From contig JBDXCG010000004.1 of NCBI GenBank assembly GCA_039980455.1, positions 372,001 to 436,000 on the forward strand: a DNA stretch of 64,000 bases, written 5' to 3'. Positions within the stretch are counted from its first letter, which is position 1, and each line of letters starts with the position of its first letter. Made by a program: the position numbers and the translations under genes. Below are positions 14,632 to 23,787 of this stretch, in pieces. The DNA comes from CALINF01 sp039980455. Lineage in GTDB: Bacteria; Pseudomonadota; Gammaproteobacteria; Pseudomonadales; Halieaceae. Under the pieces are notes generated by a model. It ran no database searches. It was given only the letters and a program-made list of their open reading frames with translations, and had not been told where the DNA came from.

Positions 14632-16194
14632 CTAGCGTACTGCTGGTGGTGTCTCAAATGTATGATAGGGCGCGGGTGTCGCGATCGTCCACTCCAGCCC
14701 CTCTGCGCCTTCCCAGGTTTTCTCTTCACTGGTTGGCTTGCCGGCAACAATTGTCGCCACCACGTTGTACAAGAACATGATTTGAGACGCGCCGTAAATA
14801 AACGCTCCGATGCTGGACATCATATTGAAGTCGGCAAATTGCAGCGCATAGTCCGGAATACGACGTGGCATCCCGGCCAACCCGACAAAATGCTGCGGGA
14901 AAAACGCCAGGTTAAAGCCGATGAACGAGATCCAGAAATGAGTCTTACCCATGCTCTCGTTGTACATACGGCCACACCACTTAGGCAACCAGTAGTAAAT
15001 AGCAGCTGTCATACTAAATACCGCACCCGCAACCATCACATAATGGAAGTGAGCAACTACAAAGTAACTATCGTGGTACTGGAAGTCAGCTGGCGCAATA
15101 GACAACATCAGGCCAGTAAAGCCACCGATTGTGAATAGCACCAGGAAGCCAATGCTGAAGAGCATCGGCGTTTCAAACGTCAAAGCGCCACGCCACATCG
15201 TGCTAATCCAGTTGAAGACTTTAACGCCTGTGGGTACCGCAATCAGCATGGTGGCGTACATAAAGAACAACTCACCCGCGACAGGCATCCCCACGGTATA
15301 CATGTGGTGTGCCCAAACGATGAACGACAGGAAAGCAATCGCCGCTGTTGCATACACCATTGAGTCGTAGCCAAACAAAGGCTTACGCGAGAAAGTCGGG
15401 ATAATCTGCGAAACCACACCAAACGCAGGCAGGATAATGATGTAAACCTCAGGGTGCCCGAAGAACCAGAAAATATGCTGGAACAACACGGGATCGCCAC
15501 CACCTGCTGCAGAGAAGAAGCTCGTGCCAAAGTGAATATCCATCAGCATCATCGTTACCGCACCGGCCAATACAGGCATCACTGCCACGAGCAGAAATGC
15601 TGTGATCAGCCAGGTCCAGACGAACAAAGGCATCTTCATGTATGTCATGCCGGGTGCGCGCATATTCATTACCGTGGCGATAATGTTGATAGAGCCCATG
15701 ATCGATGACAATCCCAGCACGTGAACTGAGAAGATGAAGAACGTAACCGAAGGCGGCGCGTAGGTTGTGGATAGCGGAGCATAAAAAGTCCAACCAAATG
15801 CTGGCGCTCCACCTTCTACAAACAGAGTCGATGCAAGCAGCAGAAACGCTGGAGGCAAAATCCAGAAGCTCCAGTTGTTCATGCGCGGCAGTGCCATGTC
15901 TGGCGCACCGATCATCATCGGAATCATCCAGTTGGCCAGGCCGACAAACGAGGGCATGATTGCCCCGAATACCATCACCAAACCGTGCAGTGTTGTCATT
16001 TGGTTAAAGAATGCGGGCTCTACCAGCTGCATGCCCGGCTGAAACAATTCCGCCCGAATTATCATGGCGAACGATCCGCCGAGGATAAACATGGCGAAAG
16101 AGAACCACAGATACATGGTTCCAATGTCTTTATGGTTGGTTGTAAACAACCACCTAGTCAGGCCCTTGGCGGGACCGTGATGATGATCTCCCAT
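14632..16194 (-). CDS. coxA: Cytochrome c oxidase subunit I
   Basis: Catalytic subunit of the heme-copper oxidase, reducing O2 and pumping protons. 520 aa, about twelve transmembrane helices. The heme/CuB region WFFGHPEVYIIILPAFG carries the His-Glu-Tyr signature of A-type oxidases (glutamate of the D-channel and the crosslinked tyrosine), with the paired histidines in VWAHHMYTVG and the heme ligands in VVAHFHYVM. It is followed by ctaG and preceded 15 bp upstream by coxB. Confidence 0.97.
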   Translation of the reverse strand: MGDHHHGPAKGLTRWLFTTNHKDIGTMYLWFSFAMFILGGSFAMIIRAELFQPGMQLVEPAFFNQMTTLHGLVMVFGAIMPSFVGLANWMIPMMIGAPDMALPRMNNWSFWILPPAFLLLASTLFVEGGAPAFGWTFYAPLSTTYAPPSVTFFIFSVHVLGLSSIMGSINIIATVMNMRAPGMTYMKMPLFVWTWLITAFLLVAVMPVLAGAVTMMLMDIHFGTSFFSAAGGGDPVLFQHIFWFFGHPEVYIIILPAFGVVSQIIPTFSRKPLFGYDSMVYATAAIAFLSFIVWAHHMYTVGMPVAGELFFMYATMLIAVPTGVKVFNWISTMWRGALTFETPMLFSIGFLVLFTIGGFTGLMLSIAPADFQYHDSYFVVAHFHYVMVAGAVFSMTAAIYYWLPKWCGRMYNESMGKTHFWISFIGFNLAFFPQHFVGLAGMPRRIPDYALQFADFNMMSSIGAFIYGASQIMFLYNVVATIVAGKPTSEEKTWEGAEGLEWTIATPAPYHTFETPPAVR

Positions 16195-16209
16195 CGTAAA
16201 TTCCTCCAG

Positions 16210-17364
16210 TTAGCCTTTCTTGTGATTGAAAACATCAATGGGCTGAACCATGTCGCCCATGTTGTTCCCGAATGCGTTGCGCTGATAAGTGATCACCGCG
16301 GCCATATCGACGTCGTTCATTTGGCCGCCAAATGCCTGCATGGCAGAACCGGGAACACCGTTGATACCGATCTCCAGGTGGCCACCTAGCTCACCTGTAG
16401 CGACCGCGCTACCGGCAATCGCAGTACCTAAACCACCTTCACCATTAGCACCGTGACATGCAAGACAAGAGCGTTCGTAAACGCCCTTACCACGCTCCAT
16501 CAGCTGATCGAGTGTAAAGTTTTGCGCCATAAGCTCTTTGATCTCAGCCGCTTCAGACTGCTTGGCACCCAGCCACTCTTCGTATTCTTCCTGGCTGACA
16601 ACATTAACCACAATAGGCATGAAGCCGTGATCCTTGCCGCATAATTCTGCACACTGGCCCCGATATATGCCTTCCTTGGTTGCCAAGGTCCAGGTCTCAT
16701 TGATAAAGCCCGGGACTGCGTCGCGCTTCACTGCCAACTCTGGCACCCACCAGGAGTGAATTACATCATTGGCAGTAATAAGGAAACGTACTTTGGTGTT
16801 CACCGGGATAACGACAGGCTCGTCCACCTCTAACAGGTAGTTCTCGCCCTTGTCTGCGGAGTTGTATATTTCAGATTGAGGCGTGCGTAAGTTACTGAAA
16901 AAAGTAACATTTTCGCCCGTTTCGCCCAAATACTCATACTTCCACTTCCACTGATAGCCGGTAATCAGAATATCCAGCTCAGCGTCATCGGTATCGTAGA
17001 TTTCAAGTAGGGTAGATGTCGCCGGAACCGCCATCCCGATAAGAATGAAGAAAGGAATCACCGTCCAGGCAATTTCAACCTTGGTGCTCTCATGAAATGT
17101 AGCCGGAGTAACGCCCCGCGACTTGCGGTGATAGTAGATGGAGTAAAACATTACGCCAAACACCAGCAGTCCGATAATTACGCAGATCCACAAAATGAGC
17201 ATATGCAGGTCAAATATGTCCTGCCCAATCGCTGTAACGCCTGGCGACATATTGAGTTCATTCAATTTGTCGTCCGCAGCTAGAACGCCCGCGCTCGCGA
17301 TGCTCATTAACGTGAGCATTGATCCCAGCGCCAGCTTTAACAGCCGCTTCGCTTCAAAGTACAT
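16210..17364 (-). CDS. coxB: Cytochrome c oxidase subunit II with cytochrome c tail
   Basis: CuA subunit that accepts electrons from cytochrome c. From ATG 17364 (GGAG 9 nt upstream; ATG 17379 is an alternative) it is 384 aa: a signal peptide (about 1-30), two transmembrane helices (about 52-76 and 98-118), and the cupredoxin domain with CuA ligands His203, Cys238, Cys242, His246 and Met249 (CAELCGKDHGFM). A C-terminal class I cytochrome c domain has heme motif CLACH (300-304). The heme tail makes this a caa3-like subunit II. It heads the oxidase operon. Confidence 0.95.
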   Translation of the reverse strand: MYFEAKRLLKLALGSMLTLMSIASAGVLAADDKLNELNMSPGVTAIGQDIFDLHMLILWICVIIGLLVFGVMFYSIYYHRKSRGVTPATFHESTKVEIAWTVIPFFILIGMAVPATSTLLEIYDTDDAELDILITGYQWKWKYEYLGETGENVTFFSNLRTPQSEIYNSADKGENYLLEVDEPVVIPVNTKVRFLITANDVIHSWWVPELAVKRDAVPGFINETWTLATKEGIYRGQCAELCGKDHGFMPIVVNVVSQEEYEEWLGAKQSEAAEIKELMAQNFTLDQLMERGKGVYERSCLACHGANGEGGLGTAIAGSAVATGELGGHLEIGINGVPGSAMQAFGGQMNDVDMAAVITYQRNAFGNNMGDMVQPIDVFNHKKG

Positions 17365-17574
17365 TTCCCATGTCTCCATGTAGTAAAGTGTCTTCACTTC
17401 CCCCAGTCGGCCATTACTCCCTGACGTTCTGCGACCGCAAAAGCAACGATAAGGCTGCAGTCTTAACAGGTACAACCCGGTGGGGGTTATACGCAGTCAG
17501 CAAATCATGATCAGGGGGCCATCTGCCTGTCGCCCGTGTCCTCAGCAAAAGTTGAGGCCATAAGAGGCGCGGGG

Positions 17575-17580
17575 ATTATA
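17575..17580 (-). promoter_or_regulatory. Candidate -10 box of the cytochrome oxidase operon
   Basis: A perfect TATAAT on the minus strand, 211 bp upstream of the coxB start. The -35 is poor: a T-rich tract about 17 nt upstream (T6 within GTGTTTTTTCCC). If used, it gives a leader of about 200 nt. The divergent MATE gene starts 99 bp away on the other side. Confidence 0.45.
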
Positions 17581-17678
17581 GCGAATGTCGCAGGGAAAAA
17601 ACACTAAGATGCTGATTTTGTGAGGGTTTACTCGCCCAGTCGCAGCGCAGATCCCACTATGGCTTGGAAAGACCACAT

Positions 17679-19019
17679 ATGCAGGTGCTGACGCGGCTAG
17701 ACCACAAGATATTGGGTATCGCATGGCCCGCTATCCTGTCCAATCTGTCTATCCCACTCCTCGGTCTGGTGGACGCGGCCATATTGGGTCACCTGGGCAG
17801 TACCGACTTTCTTGCGGCAGTGGCGATTGGCAGCGCAATACTATCGTTTCTTTACTGGGGTTTTGGCTTCCTTCGCATGGGTACTACCGGCCTGGTAGCC
17901 AAAGCCGCGGGGGCGGGCAAAGAAGCGGATTCCATAGTGATACTTAGCCAATCAGTGGTACTAGCGCTGGTATTGGCCGCGCTCGTGATGGCCCTGCATC
18001 CATTATGGCTTGGACTAGGGTTCTCACTGATGGCTCCGCAAGAGCACCTGCTACCCATAGCACAAAGCTATGCCGGCATACGGATTGTTAGCGCACCTGC
18101 AGTACTCACTACTTATGCCATTGTCGGCTGGTTCATAGGCCACCAGAACACCCGCTGGCCAATGGCAATCGTGATCACAACCAACTTAGCCAATATAGGG
18201 CTCGATTTTCTGCTGATTATCGGCCTGGGCATGGCCAGCGATGGCGCGGCAATAGCAACCGTGATTGCGGAGTATCTCGGGCTGCTTATCGGGGTGATTG
18301 CAATCGTCCGCTCCATGAAGGCTGCACCCTCCATTGATCAATTGCAGGTCTTACGGTCACTGCGCGCTTACCGCACATTGCTGGCGAGCAATGCAAACTT
18401 GTTTGTTCGCACGCTGTGTTTATTGGCTAGCTTCGCCTTCTTCACCGCCATGGGAGACAAACTGGGTAGCGATACTCTGGCCGCTAATGCTCTACTTCTT
18501 CACTTAATGATGCTGGCAGCCTATGGCCTGGATGGATTTGCCTTCGCTGCGGAAGGGCTTACGGGTAACGCATTGGGCGCAAAGAATCTGGGCAATTTCT
18601 ATTCAGCGGTACACCGATGTGCAATATGGTGCGCTGTCACTGCTGCCGCCATCAGCATCGTGTTCGCGTTGTCTTCCAGCCTCGTTTTTCCACTGCTAAC
18701 GGATCTACCGCAGGTACGCGCTGAGATGGCCGCCGTAGCATTGTGGCTCATTCTACTGCCGATAATCGCGGCGCCAAGTTATCTTTTGGACGGTGTATTC
18801 ATTGGCAGCGCAGAAACGCGGCCGATGATGATCACGATGCTTGTGAGCACACTGGCGGTTTATCTGCCTGCCTGGTATCTCACCCAATCCTGGGGAAATC
18901 ACGGACTCTGGTTTGCGTTCACCGCTTTCAATGGCGCAAGAGGCCTCACTTTATGGATTGCCTACCGGCATAAAACACAAGCCGGGAGCTGGCTGGGGGC
19001 TGCAAGCAACGCCCATTGA
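17679..19019 (+). CDS. MATE family efflux transporter (DinF-like)
   Basis: Inner-membrane multidrug/toxin extrusion carrier of about twelve helices (446 aa), probably driven by H+ or Na+. The MATE opening WPAILSNLSIPLLGLVDAAILGHLGS and the FWGFGFLRMGTTGL-like segment are typical of the DinF branch. ATG 17679 has GGAAAG 8 nt upstream; a TTG five codons earlier is the alternative. It is monocistronic and diverges from coxB. Its substrate cannot be read from sequence. Confidence 0.92.
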   Translation: MQVLTRLDHKILGIAWPAILSNLSIPLLGLVDAAILGHLGSTDFLAAVAIGSAILSFLYWGFGFLRMGTTGLVAKAAGAGKEADSIVILSQSVVLALVLAALVMALHPLWLGLGFSLMAPQEHLLPIAQSYAGIRIVSAPAVLTTYAIVGWFIGHQNTRWPMAIVITTNLANIGLDFLLIIGLGMASDGAAIATVIAEYLGLLIGVIAIVRSMKAAPSIDQLQVLRSLRAYRTLLASNANLFVRTLCLLASFAFFTAMGDKLGSDTLAANALLLHLMMLAAYGLDGFAFAAEGLTGNALGAKNLGNFYSAVHRCAIWCAVTAAAISIVFALSSSLVFPLLTDLPQVRAEMAAVALWLILLPIIAAPSYLLDGVFIGSAETRPMMITMLVSTLAVYLPAWYLTQSWGNHGLWFAFTAFNGARGLTLWIAYRHKTQAGSWLGAASNAH

Positions 19020-19101
19020 TCTGTAACGCCGCTGGCGGAATAGACAGGATGTACTAGCCTCAAGACTACCCTTCGTATCAGGCACCAAGTGCAGGCAGGG
19101 T

Positions 19102-19734
19102 ATGGCCGTTTCAGATATCAGACACACGATCGCAACTGCTGTAGCACAGGAGCAAAAGTCCTGCTCGCTGCGGCGAAGACTCAATGCGAAGCTGCCCCAG
19201 ATACAAGAACGCCTTGAGCTGCCAGAAGATGAGCCACTTGAGTCGCTCATGACGTTCATCATCCGCTACGTCGAAAGCGTACCGGGAAGCATCAGCCTCG
19301 TAACCGCGGTAAGTAAGCAATTGGGCTTTTACGACTACGCTGCCTTATTTCTAAACATCGCAGAGGACTACTTTATCGATCCACCGCAGGACCTGCCGGA
19401 GGACGGCGGCCTAGCTCTATTGCTTGATGAGGCTTTCCTGGCGCACCGTTTGCTAGAAGAGGTTAATGATCACCACATCCGGCATCTGCAGCGACCGCTA
19501 CTCCCTGTCGATATGACCGAAGCGAACATTATCGTGCATCATCTATTGGGTGAGGGCCTGGCCAATCGCCTCGAGCAACTGGTGCAGTACACGGCCAGTC
19601 GTTTACTGGAAAAAGAGCATATATGGGAGCGCGTTCGCGACTTACCCGGCTCAGCCACCTTTTCAGAGCCGCCTATTTGCAGCGCTGCCTTGAGTGACGT
19701 CGATCACGCTGTCCGACTACGCCTCGGCGCTTAA
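19102..19734 (+). CDS. Hypothetical helical cytosolic protein
   Basis: 210 aa with no signal peptide or membrane segment; predicted largely helical and acidic, with segments such as LPQIQERLELPEDEPLESLMTFIIRYVES and DEAFLAHRLLEEVNDHHIRHLQR. I do not recognise a family. An AGGCAGG lies just upstream of the ATG. It follows the MATE gene by 82 bp, and its TAA stop overlaps the stop of yheV on the other strand. Coding appearance is good, function unknown. Confidence 0.7.
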   Translation: MAVSDIRHTIATAVAQEQKSCSLRRRLNAKLPQIQERLELPEDEPLESLMTFIIRYVESVPGSISLVTAVSKQLGFYDYAALFLNIAEDYFIDPPQDLPEDGGLALLLDEAFLAHRLLEEVNDHHIRHLQRPLLPVDMTEANIIVHHLLGEGLANRLEQLVQYTASRLLEKEHIWERVRDLPGSATFSEPPICSAALSDVDHAVRLRLGA

Positions 19735-19988
19735 TCGTCAGATTTGCTGGGGTCTAGCAGTTGCACCACCTGCGCAGGTGTCTCTACCCGGCGCGCCGCT
19801 GCGCGATTGACTCGTGTCTGTACCTCGGACGCTACGGGCTTATCCCCTGGGCGCTGCTCGCTAAACCCACAGGCCACGCACTCGCGCTGATCGCTGTCCA
19901 GATCGACCACGATCTTGTCCATTTGCGCGCACCGGGGACAGACAGCTCCTGCGATAAAGCGCCGTTTGGAACCTGAAGGTGTAGTCAT
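19731..19988 (-). CDS. yheV: YheV family zinc-ribbon protein
   Basis: 85-aa protein matching the YheV family of putative metal-binding proteins. A zinc ribbon is formed by CPRC near residue 17 and CVAC near residue 38, preceded by the family start KRRFIAGAVCPRC. The C-terminal tail (RVETPAQVVQLLDPS) is polar. It is the last gene of the aroE group, 61 bp after aroE, and its stop codon overlaps that of the convergent hypothetical gene. Molecular role unknown. Confidence 0.85.
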   Translation of the reverse strand: MTTPSGSKRRFIAGAVCPRCAQMDKIVVDLDSDQRECVACGFSEQRPGDKPVASEVQTRVNRAAARRVETPAQVVQLLDPSKSDD

Positions 19989-20049
19989 AAAATTGACGCG
20001 AGTAGGGGATTAGTGACGCATTTTAGCAGGAATAACGTTCAACCTGCGC

Positions 20050-20886
20050 TCAGGCGGCAGCGAGCATCTCGCGCAGCTGATTCATTACGGGTCGGGTTTC
20101 AGGTCGCGAGCCACGCCACAAATAAAACGACTCGGCGGCCTGCTCGACGAGCATGCCCAATCCATCTGATACTGCCCACGCCGCTTCCTGTGCAGCCCAA
20201 CGCATGAATACCGTAGGATCGGCCCCGTAGACCATGTCATAGCAGCAGCTTCGCTCGGTCAAAATGGAGCCGGGCAGGGGAGGCATCTCCCCATGCAGCC
20301 CCGCACTGGTTGCATTAATCACGACGTCGAATGCACCTTGTTCCAGGGCCTCGTAGCCGTGACCCGCAATATTTCCCAATTCGTCAAACTCATGGGCGAG
20401 CTGCTCTGCCTTGGCACTGGTCCTATTCACAATAAGCAGTTCTTTGGGTTTTTCTCGTAGCAACGGCTCAAGTACCCCACGCACGGCACCACCGGCTCCC
20501 AGTATGAGCACCCGCTGAGACGTAATCGTCCACCCAAGATTCGCCACCATGTCCCGAACCAGGCCCACACCATCGGTGTTGTCACCCTTGAGCGAGCCAT
20601 CTTCAAGGTGCGTCAATACATTCACGGCCTTGGCACGACTGGCTCGCGGTGTCAGGGTATCGGCTAACTCAAACGCCTGCTGCTTAAAGGGAACGGTCAC
20701 ATTGAGCCCGCGACCACCGCTCGCAAAGAATCGCTGCACTGCTGGCGTAAAGTCATCCACTTCGACCCGGATAGCCCGGTACTGCATGGTTTGACTACTC
20801 TGGCGTGCAAACTCAGCGTGAATCAGTGGCGACTTGCTGTGTTTGATGGGATTGCCAAAGACGGCGTACTTATCTGTTTGACTCAT
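20050..20886 (-). CDS. aroE: Shikimate dehydrogenase
   Basis: NADPH-dependent reduction of 3-dehydroshikimate to shikimate in aromatic amino-acid synthesis. 278 aa with the substrate motif GNPIKHSKSPLIH, catalytic lysine context VTVPFKQQAF, GDNTDGVGLVRD, and the cofactor loop ILGAGGAVRGV followed by NRTSAKAEQL. ATG 20886 is preferred over the TTG codon directly before it. It follows hemF by 38 bp in the dprA-tsaC-hemF-aroE group. Confidence 0.96.
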   Translation of the reverse strand: MSQTDKYAVFGNPIKHSKSPLIHAEFARQSSQTMQYRAIRVEVDDFTPAVQRFFASGGRGLNVTVPFKQQAFELADTLTPRASRAKAVNVLTHLEDGSLKGDNTDGVGLVRDMVANLGWTITSQRVLILGAGGAVRGVLEPLLREKPKELLIVNRTSAKAEQLAHEFDELGNIAGHGYEALEQGAFDVVINATSAGLHGEMPPLPGSILTERSCCYDMVYGADPTVFMRWAAQEAAWAVSDGLGMLVEQAAESFYLWRGSRPETRPVMNQLREMLAAA

Positions 20887-20924
20887 CAATTTGCTCTTTT
20901 TTGCAGTTCAACTTTGCCGCACGT

Positions 20925-21836
20925 TTAACTGGCCTCAGTCAGCCAATCTCTGTCTTTAAGATAGTAATCGGTGAGCTCCGCCTCTGGCGAACCCGGCTCG
21001 GGTTGGTAGTCATACTCCCACCGCACCAGCGGAGGAAGCGACATCAGAATAGATTCGGTTCTTCCACCCGATTGCAGGCCGAACAAAGTTCCTCGATCAA
21101 ATACCAAATTAAACTCTACATAGCGGCCACGGCGATATAGCTGAAACTGCCGTTCTCGCTCACTAAAGGGTGCTTCCTTGCGCCGCTTCACAATCGGTCT
21201 ATACGCTTTCACAAAGGAATCACCAACCGATTGCATAAAACGAAAGCTGGTCTCAAAGTCCATGTGGTTAAGGTCATCAAAGAAAAGGCCACCGATGCCT
21301 CTGGGCTCGTCGCGATGCTTCAGGTAGAAATATTCATCGCACCAGGCTTTATAGCGGGGATAGACGTCGTCACCAAACGGAGCGCACGCCGCTGCGGCTT
21401 CCTGATGCCAGCTGATACAGTCTTCTTTATTGCCATAATAAGGCGTTAGATCGTAACCACCGCCGAACCACCAGACCGGGTCTTCCCCTGCCTTTTCAGC
21501 CACAAACAGGCGCACGTTTGCATGGGACGTTGGCACATGGGGGTTATGCGGATGAATAACCAGAGAAACGCCCATTGCTTGAAAGCTGCGCCCGGCAAGT
21601 TCAGGCCTGGCAGCGCTGGCAGAAGGAGGCAGACTGTCTCCCTGCACGTGTGAGAAGTTGACGCCCGCTTTTTCGAACACGGCCCCATCAGTCAATACCC
21701 GGCTGCGACCACCTCCGCCCTCGGGGCGTTGCCACTCATCGGTCAGAAAGTCGTTGCTGCCGTCTTCCTCAGCCAAGGCCTGGCATATGGAATCCTGAAG
21801 CTTCAGCAGATACGTTTTTACAGCGTCTATTTGCAT
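20925..21836 (-). CDS. hemF: Oxygen-dependent coproporphyrinogen III oxidase
   Basis: Aerobic heme biosynthesis: oxidative decarboxylation of coproporphyrinogen III to protoporphyrinogen IX. 303 aa. Family motifs include GGGGRSRVL, VIHPHNPHVPTSHANVR with the conserved histidines, WWFGGGYDLTPYY, GIGGLFFDDLN and the C-terminal RGRYVEFNLVFDRGT and LMSLPPLVRWEYDY. All are intact. Presence of hemF fits an aerobic lifestyle and the oxidase operon nearby. Confidence 0.97.
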   Translation of the reverse strand: MQIDAVKTYLLKLQDSICQALAEEDGSNDFLTDEWQRPEGGGGRSRVLTDGAVFEKAGVNFSHVQGDSLPPSASAARPELAGRSFQAMGVSLVIHPHNPHVPTSHANVRLFVAEKAGEDPVWWFGGGYDLTPYYGNKEDCISWHQEAAAACAPFGDDVYPRYKAWCDEYFYLKHRDEPRGIGGLFFDDLNHMDFETSFRFMQSVGDSFVKAYRPIVKRRKEAPFSERERQFQLYRRGRYVEFNLVFDRGTLFGLQSGGRTESILMSLPPLVRWEYDYQPEPGSPEAELTDYYLKDRDWLTEAS

Positions 21837-21887
21837 GGGGCGATTTCGTTGCTTGGAACGCGCAGCATTATACGCAAACCACAGACG

Positions 21888-22445
21888 CTAGGGGCGAACA
21901 ATTTCGTCCGTATACAGGTCGCGTATTACAGAAGGGCGCAGCGCAGCACCCACCGAGCCCGGCAATACTGCGTCCAACTCATCGCCAAAAAACTTGATCA
22001 CCTGAAATCGCTCAGTGGGAGCAGGATAGCCCGCCGGATTGGCCGATGTGGACACCAGGGGAGAGCCAAACGCCTCACACAGGGCGATCATGCCTGGGTG
22101 CGCAGTAACACGAATTGCCACCGTACTGTGCTCACCCCGGACCCAATCGGGGACTCGATTCTGGTGTGGCACCAGCCAGGTATTCGGCCCGGGCCATGAC
22201 ATCTTTAACTTCTTTAGCAGGTGAGTATCCAGCCCGCTTAGCAGAGCGGCGAACTGCTCCATGCTAGAGCCCACGAGAATCAGCCCTTTGGCTCGGGGCC
22301 GATTCTTCAATGCCAGTATTTGTTCTACAGCCTCTTCATTATCTGCATCACAGCTGAGACCCCAGACGGCCTCTGTGGGGCAAGCAACAACGCCGCCCAC
22401 TTGTAGCACTCGTGCCGCCTGAGTAAAACGCAGCGGAAGAACCAT
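21888..22445 (-). CDS. tsaC: Threonylcarbamoyl-AMP synthase TsaC
   Basis: YrdC/Sua5-domain enzyme making threonylcarbamoyl-AMP for the t6A37 modification of ANN-decoding tRNAs. 185 aa from ATG 22445, which has GAGG 6 nt upstream. Motifs: GGVVACPTEAVWGLSCD, the KNRPRAKGLILV nucleotide-binding stretch, WPGPNTWLVP and the SPLVSTSANPAGYP signature. It is the single-domain TsaC form, without the Sua5 C-terminal domain. Lies between dprA and hemF, as in Pseudomonas. Confidence 0.95.
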   Translation of the reverse strand: MVLPLRFTQAARVLQVGGVVACPTEAVWGLSCDADNEEAVEQILALKNRPRAKGLILVGSSMEQFAALLSGLDTHLLKKLKMSWPGPNTWLVPHQNRVPDWVRGEHSTVAIRVTAHPGMIALCEAFGSPLVSTSANPAGYPAPTERFQVIKFFGDELDAVLPGSVGAALRPSVIRDLYTDEIVRP

Positions 22446-22549
22446 AATCAACCTCGCTGTATAAAGGCACCGCCGTACACCGAAGCAGCCGCGCGCATTG
22501 AGCGCGAAACTTAACCAACTCGCATGGGATTCGCAAGGTAGACCGCTTT

Positions 22550-23707
22550 CTAAGTACGAACATAAGCGCCACCAACACGCTCTATGAGCCCTTTTAGCTC
22601 CAGTGCAGACAAATTGGCTAGCAGCGCTGGCGATGAATCAGTGCTGCACTCTGCCAATTGCTCAAGCGTCGTAGGCTCAACAGCAACCAGAGACAGGAGC
22701 TGTTGCTCATGTGCTGTGAGATTCTCATTCACCCTGTGTTGAACAACCGTCTCAGCGCTCGCTGATGTTACTAATGAATTTCGTGCTTGGCACATGCTGC
22801 GCAAGCTCGAGCTTTCAATACTCAAAACAATGTCATCAAAATCACGTACCAACGTTGCGCCATCTTGCAGTAATTGCAAACAACCCCGACCTCCCGCGTG
22901 ATAGATGCTCCATGGTAGGGCCAGTACATCACGACCCTGTGCAAGCGCTGTCTGCGCCGTAATCAACGAGCCGCTGGGTAATGAGGCCTCTACTATTAAG
23001 GTCGCCAAAGACAACCCGCTGATAATCCGGTTGCGTTGCGGGAAATGATGCCTGGCAGGTGCAGCACCCAAAGCAAACTCGCTGATCAGGCAGCCTTGCT
23101 CCATCACAGCACCGGCTAGCGCTTGATGCCGGTGCGGATAAATTTGGTCCAGACCAGCCGCCATAACTGCCACGGTCTTTCCTCCCGCCGACAACGTGGC
23201 TTGATGCGCCTCGCCATCAACACCCAATGCCAGACCACTGGTCACCGTTAGCCCATACTGAGCCGCCGCCGCTGAAAATTCGCGAGCAGAGCGCAGGCCT
23301 GCTGGACTGGCTTTACGACTGCCTACAATCGCCAGTTGGGGCTGTGTCAGACAGTGTAAGTCGCCGCGGAAGTAGAGTAGGGCAGGGGGCGACGGAATAG
23401 CGCGCAGCAAAGGCGGATAGTGTTCGTCCACAATGCTGACAACCCCGAGATTCAGGGTATCGATCTGCGCCAGGTGCCGCTCTATCTCTACAGCAGGTGG
23501 GTTCTTACACCAACGCCTAAGCCGAGCTAACGCAGCATTGAGATCAGGATCGGCATGCGGCTTCTTTGATGACTGCACAAGCAGTTGCCACAGGTTCGAT
23601 ACGGAACCCGAAAGCTGCAGCAAGCGCACGCGCTGGGCGTTGGTAAGATCAGGACAAAGGTGCAGCGACAGGGTTTGCCGCAGGGCTGTGACATCCATAC
23701 GCATCAT
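22550..23707 (-). CDS. dprA: DNA processing protein DprA (Smf)
   Basis: Single-strand DNA-binding RecA loader involved in natural transformation. 385 aa: N-terminal SAM-like helical region, central Rossmann-like domain with AIVGSRKASPAGLRSA, GLALGVDGEAHQATL and FPQRNRIISGLS, and a C-terminal winged-helix (DML1-like) region from about 310. Three candidate ATGs occur within four codons (23707, 23704, 23698); the last has the better GGA spacing. Followed by tsaC after 104 bp. Confidence 0.93.
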   Translation of the reverse strand: MMRMDVTALRQTLSLHLCPDLTNAQRVRLLQLSGSVSNLWQLLVQSSKKPHADPDLNAALARLRRWCKNPPAVEIERHLAQIDTLNLGVVSIVDEHYPPLLRAIPSPPALLYFRGDLHCLTQPQLAIVGSRKASPAGLRSAREFSAAAAQYGLTVTSGLALGVDGEAHQATLSAGGKTVAVMAAGLDQIYPHRHQALAGAVMEQGCLISEFALGAAPARHHFPQRNRIISGLSLATLIVEASLPSGSLITAQTALAQGRDVLALPWSIYHAGGRGCLQLLQDGATLVRDFDDIVLSIESSSLRSMCQARNSLVTSASAETVVQHRVNENLTAHEQQLLSLVAVEPTTLEQLAECSTDSSPALLANLSALELKGLIERVGGAYVRT

Positions 23708-23787
23708 CCATGATTTTGGTGAAAGCGATCGCTTTCAACGGCACCGCATCCATGGGTGCCGGGTGTATTTGTGCAGCGCGCCCTACG

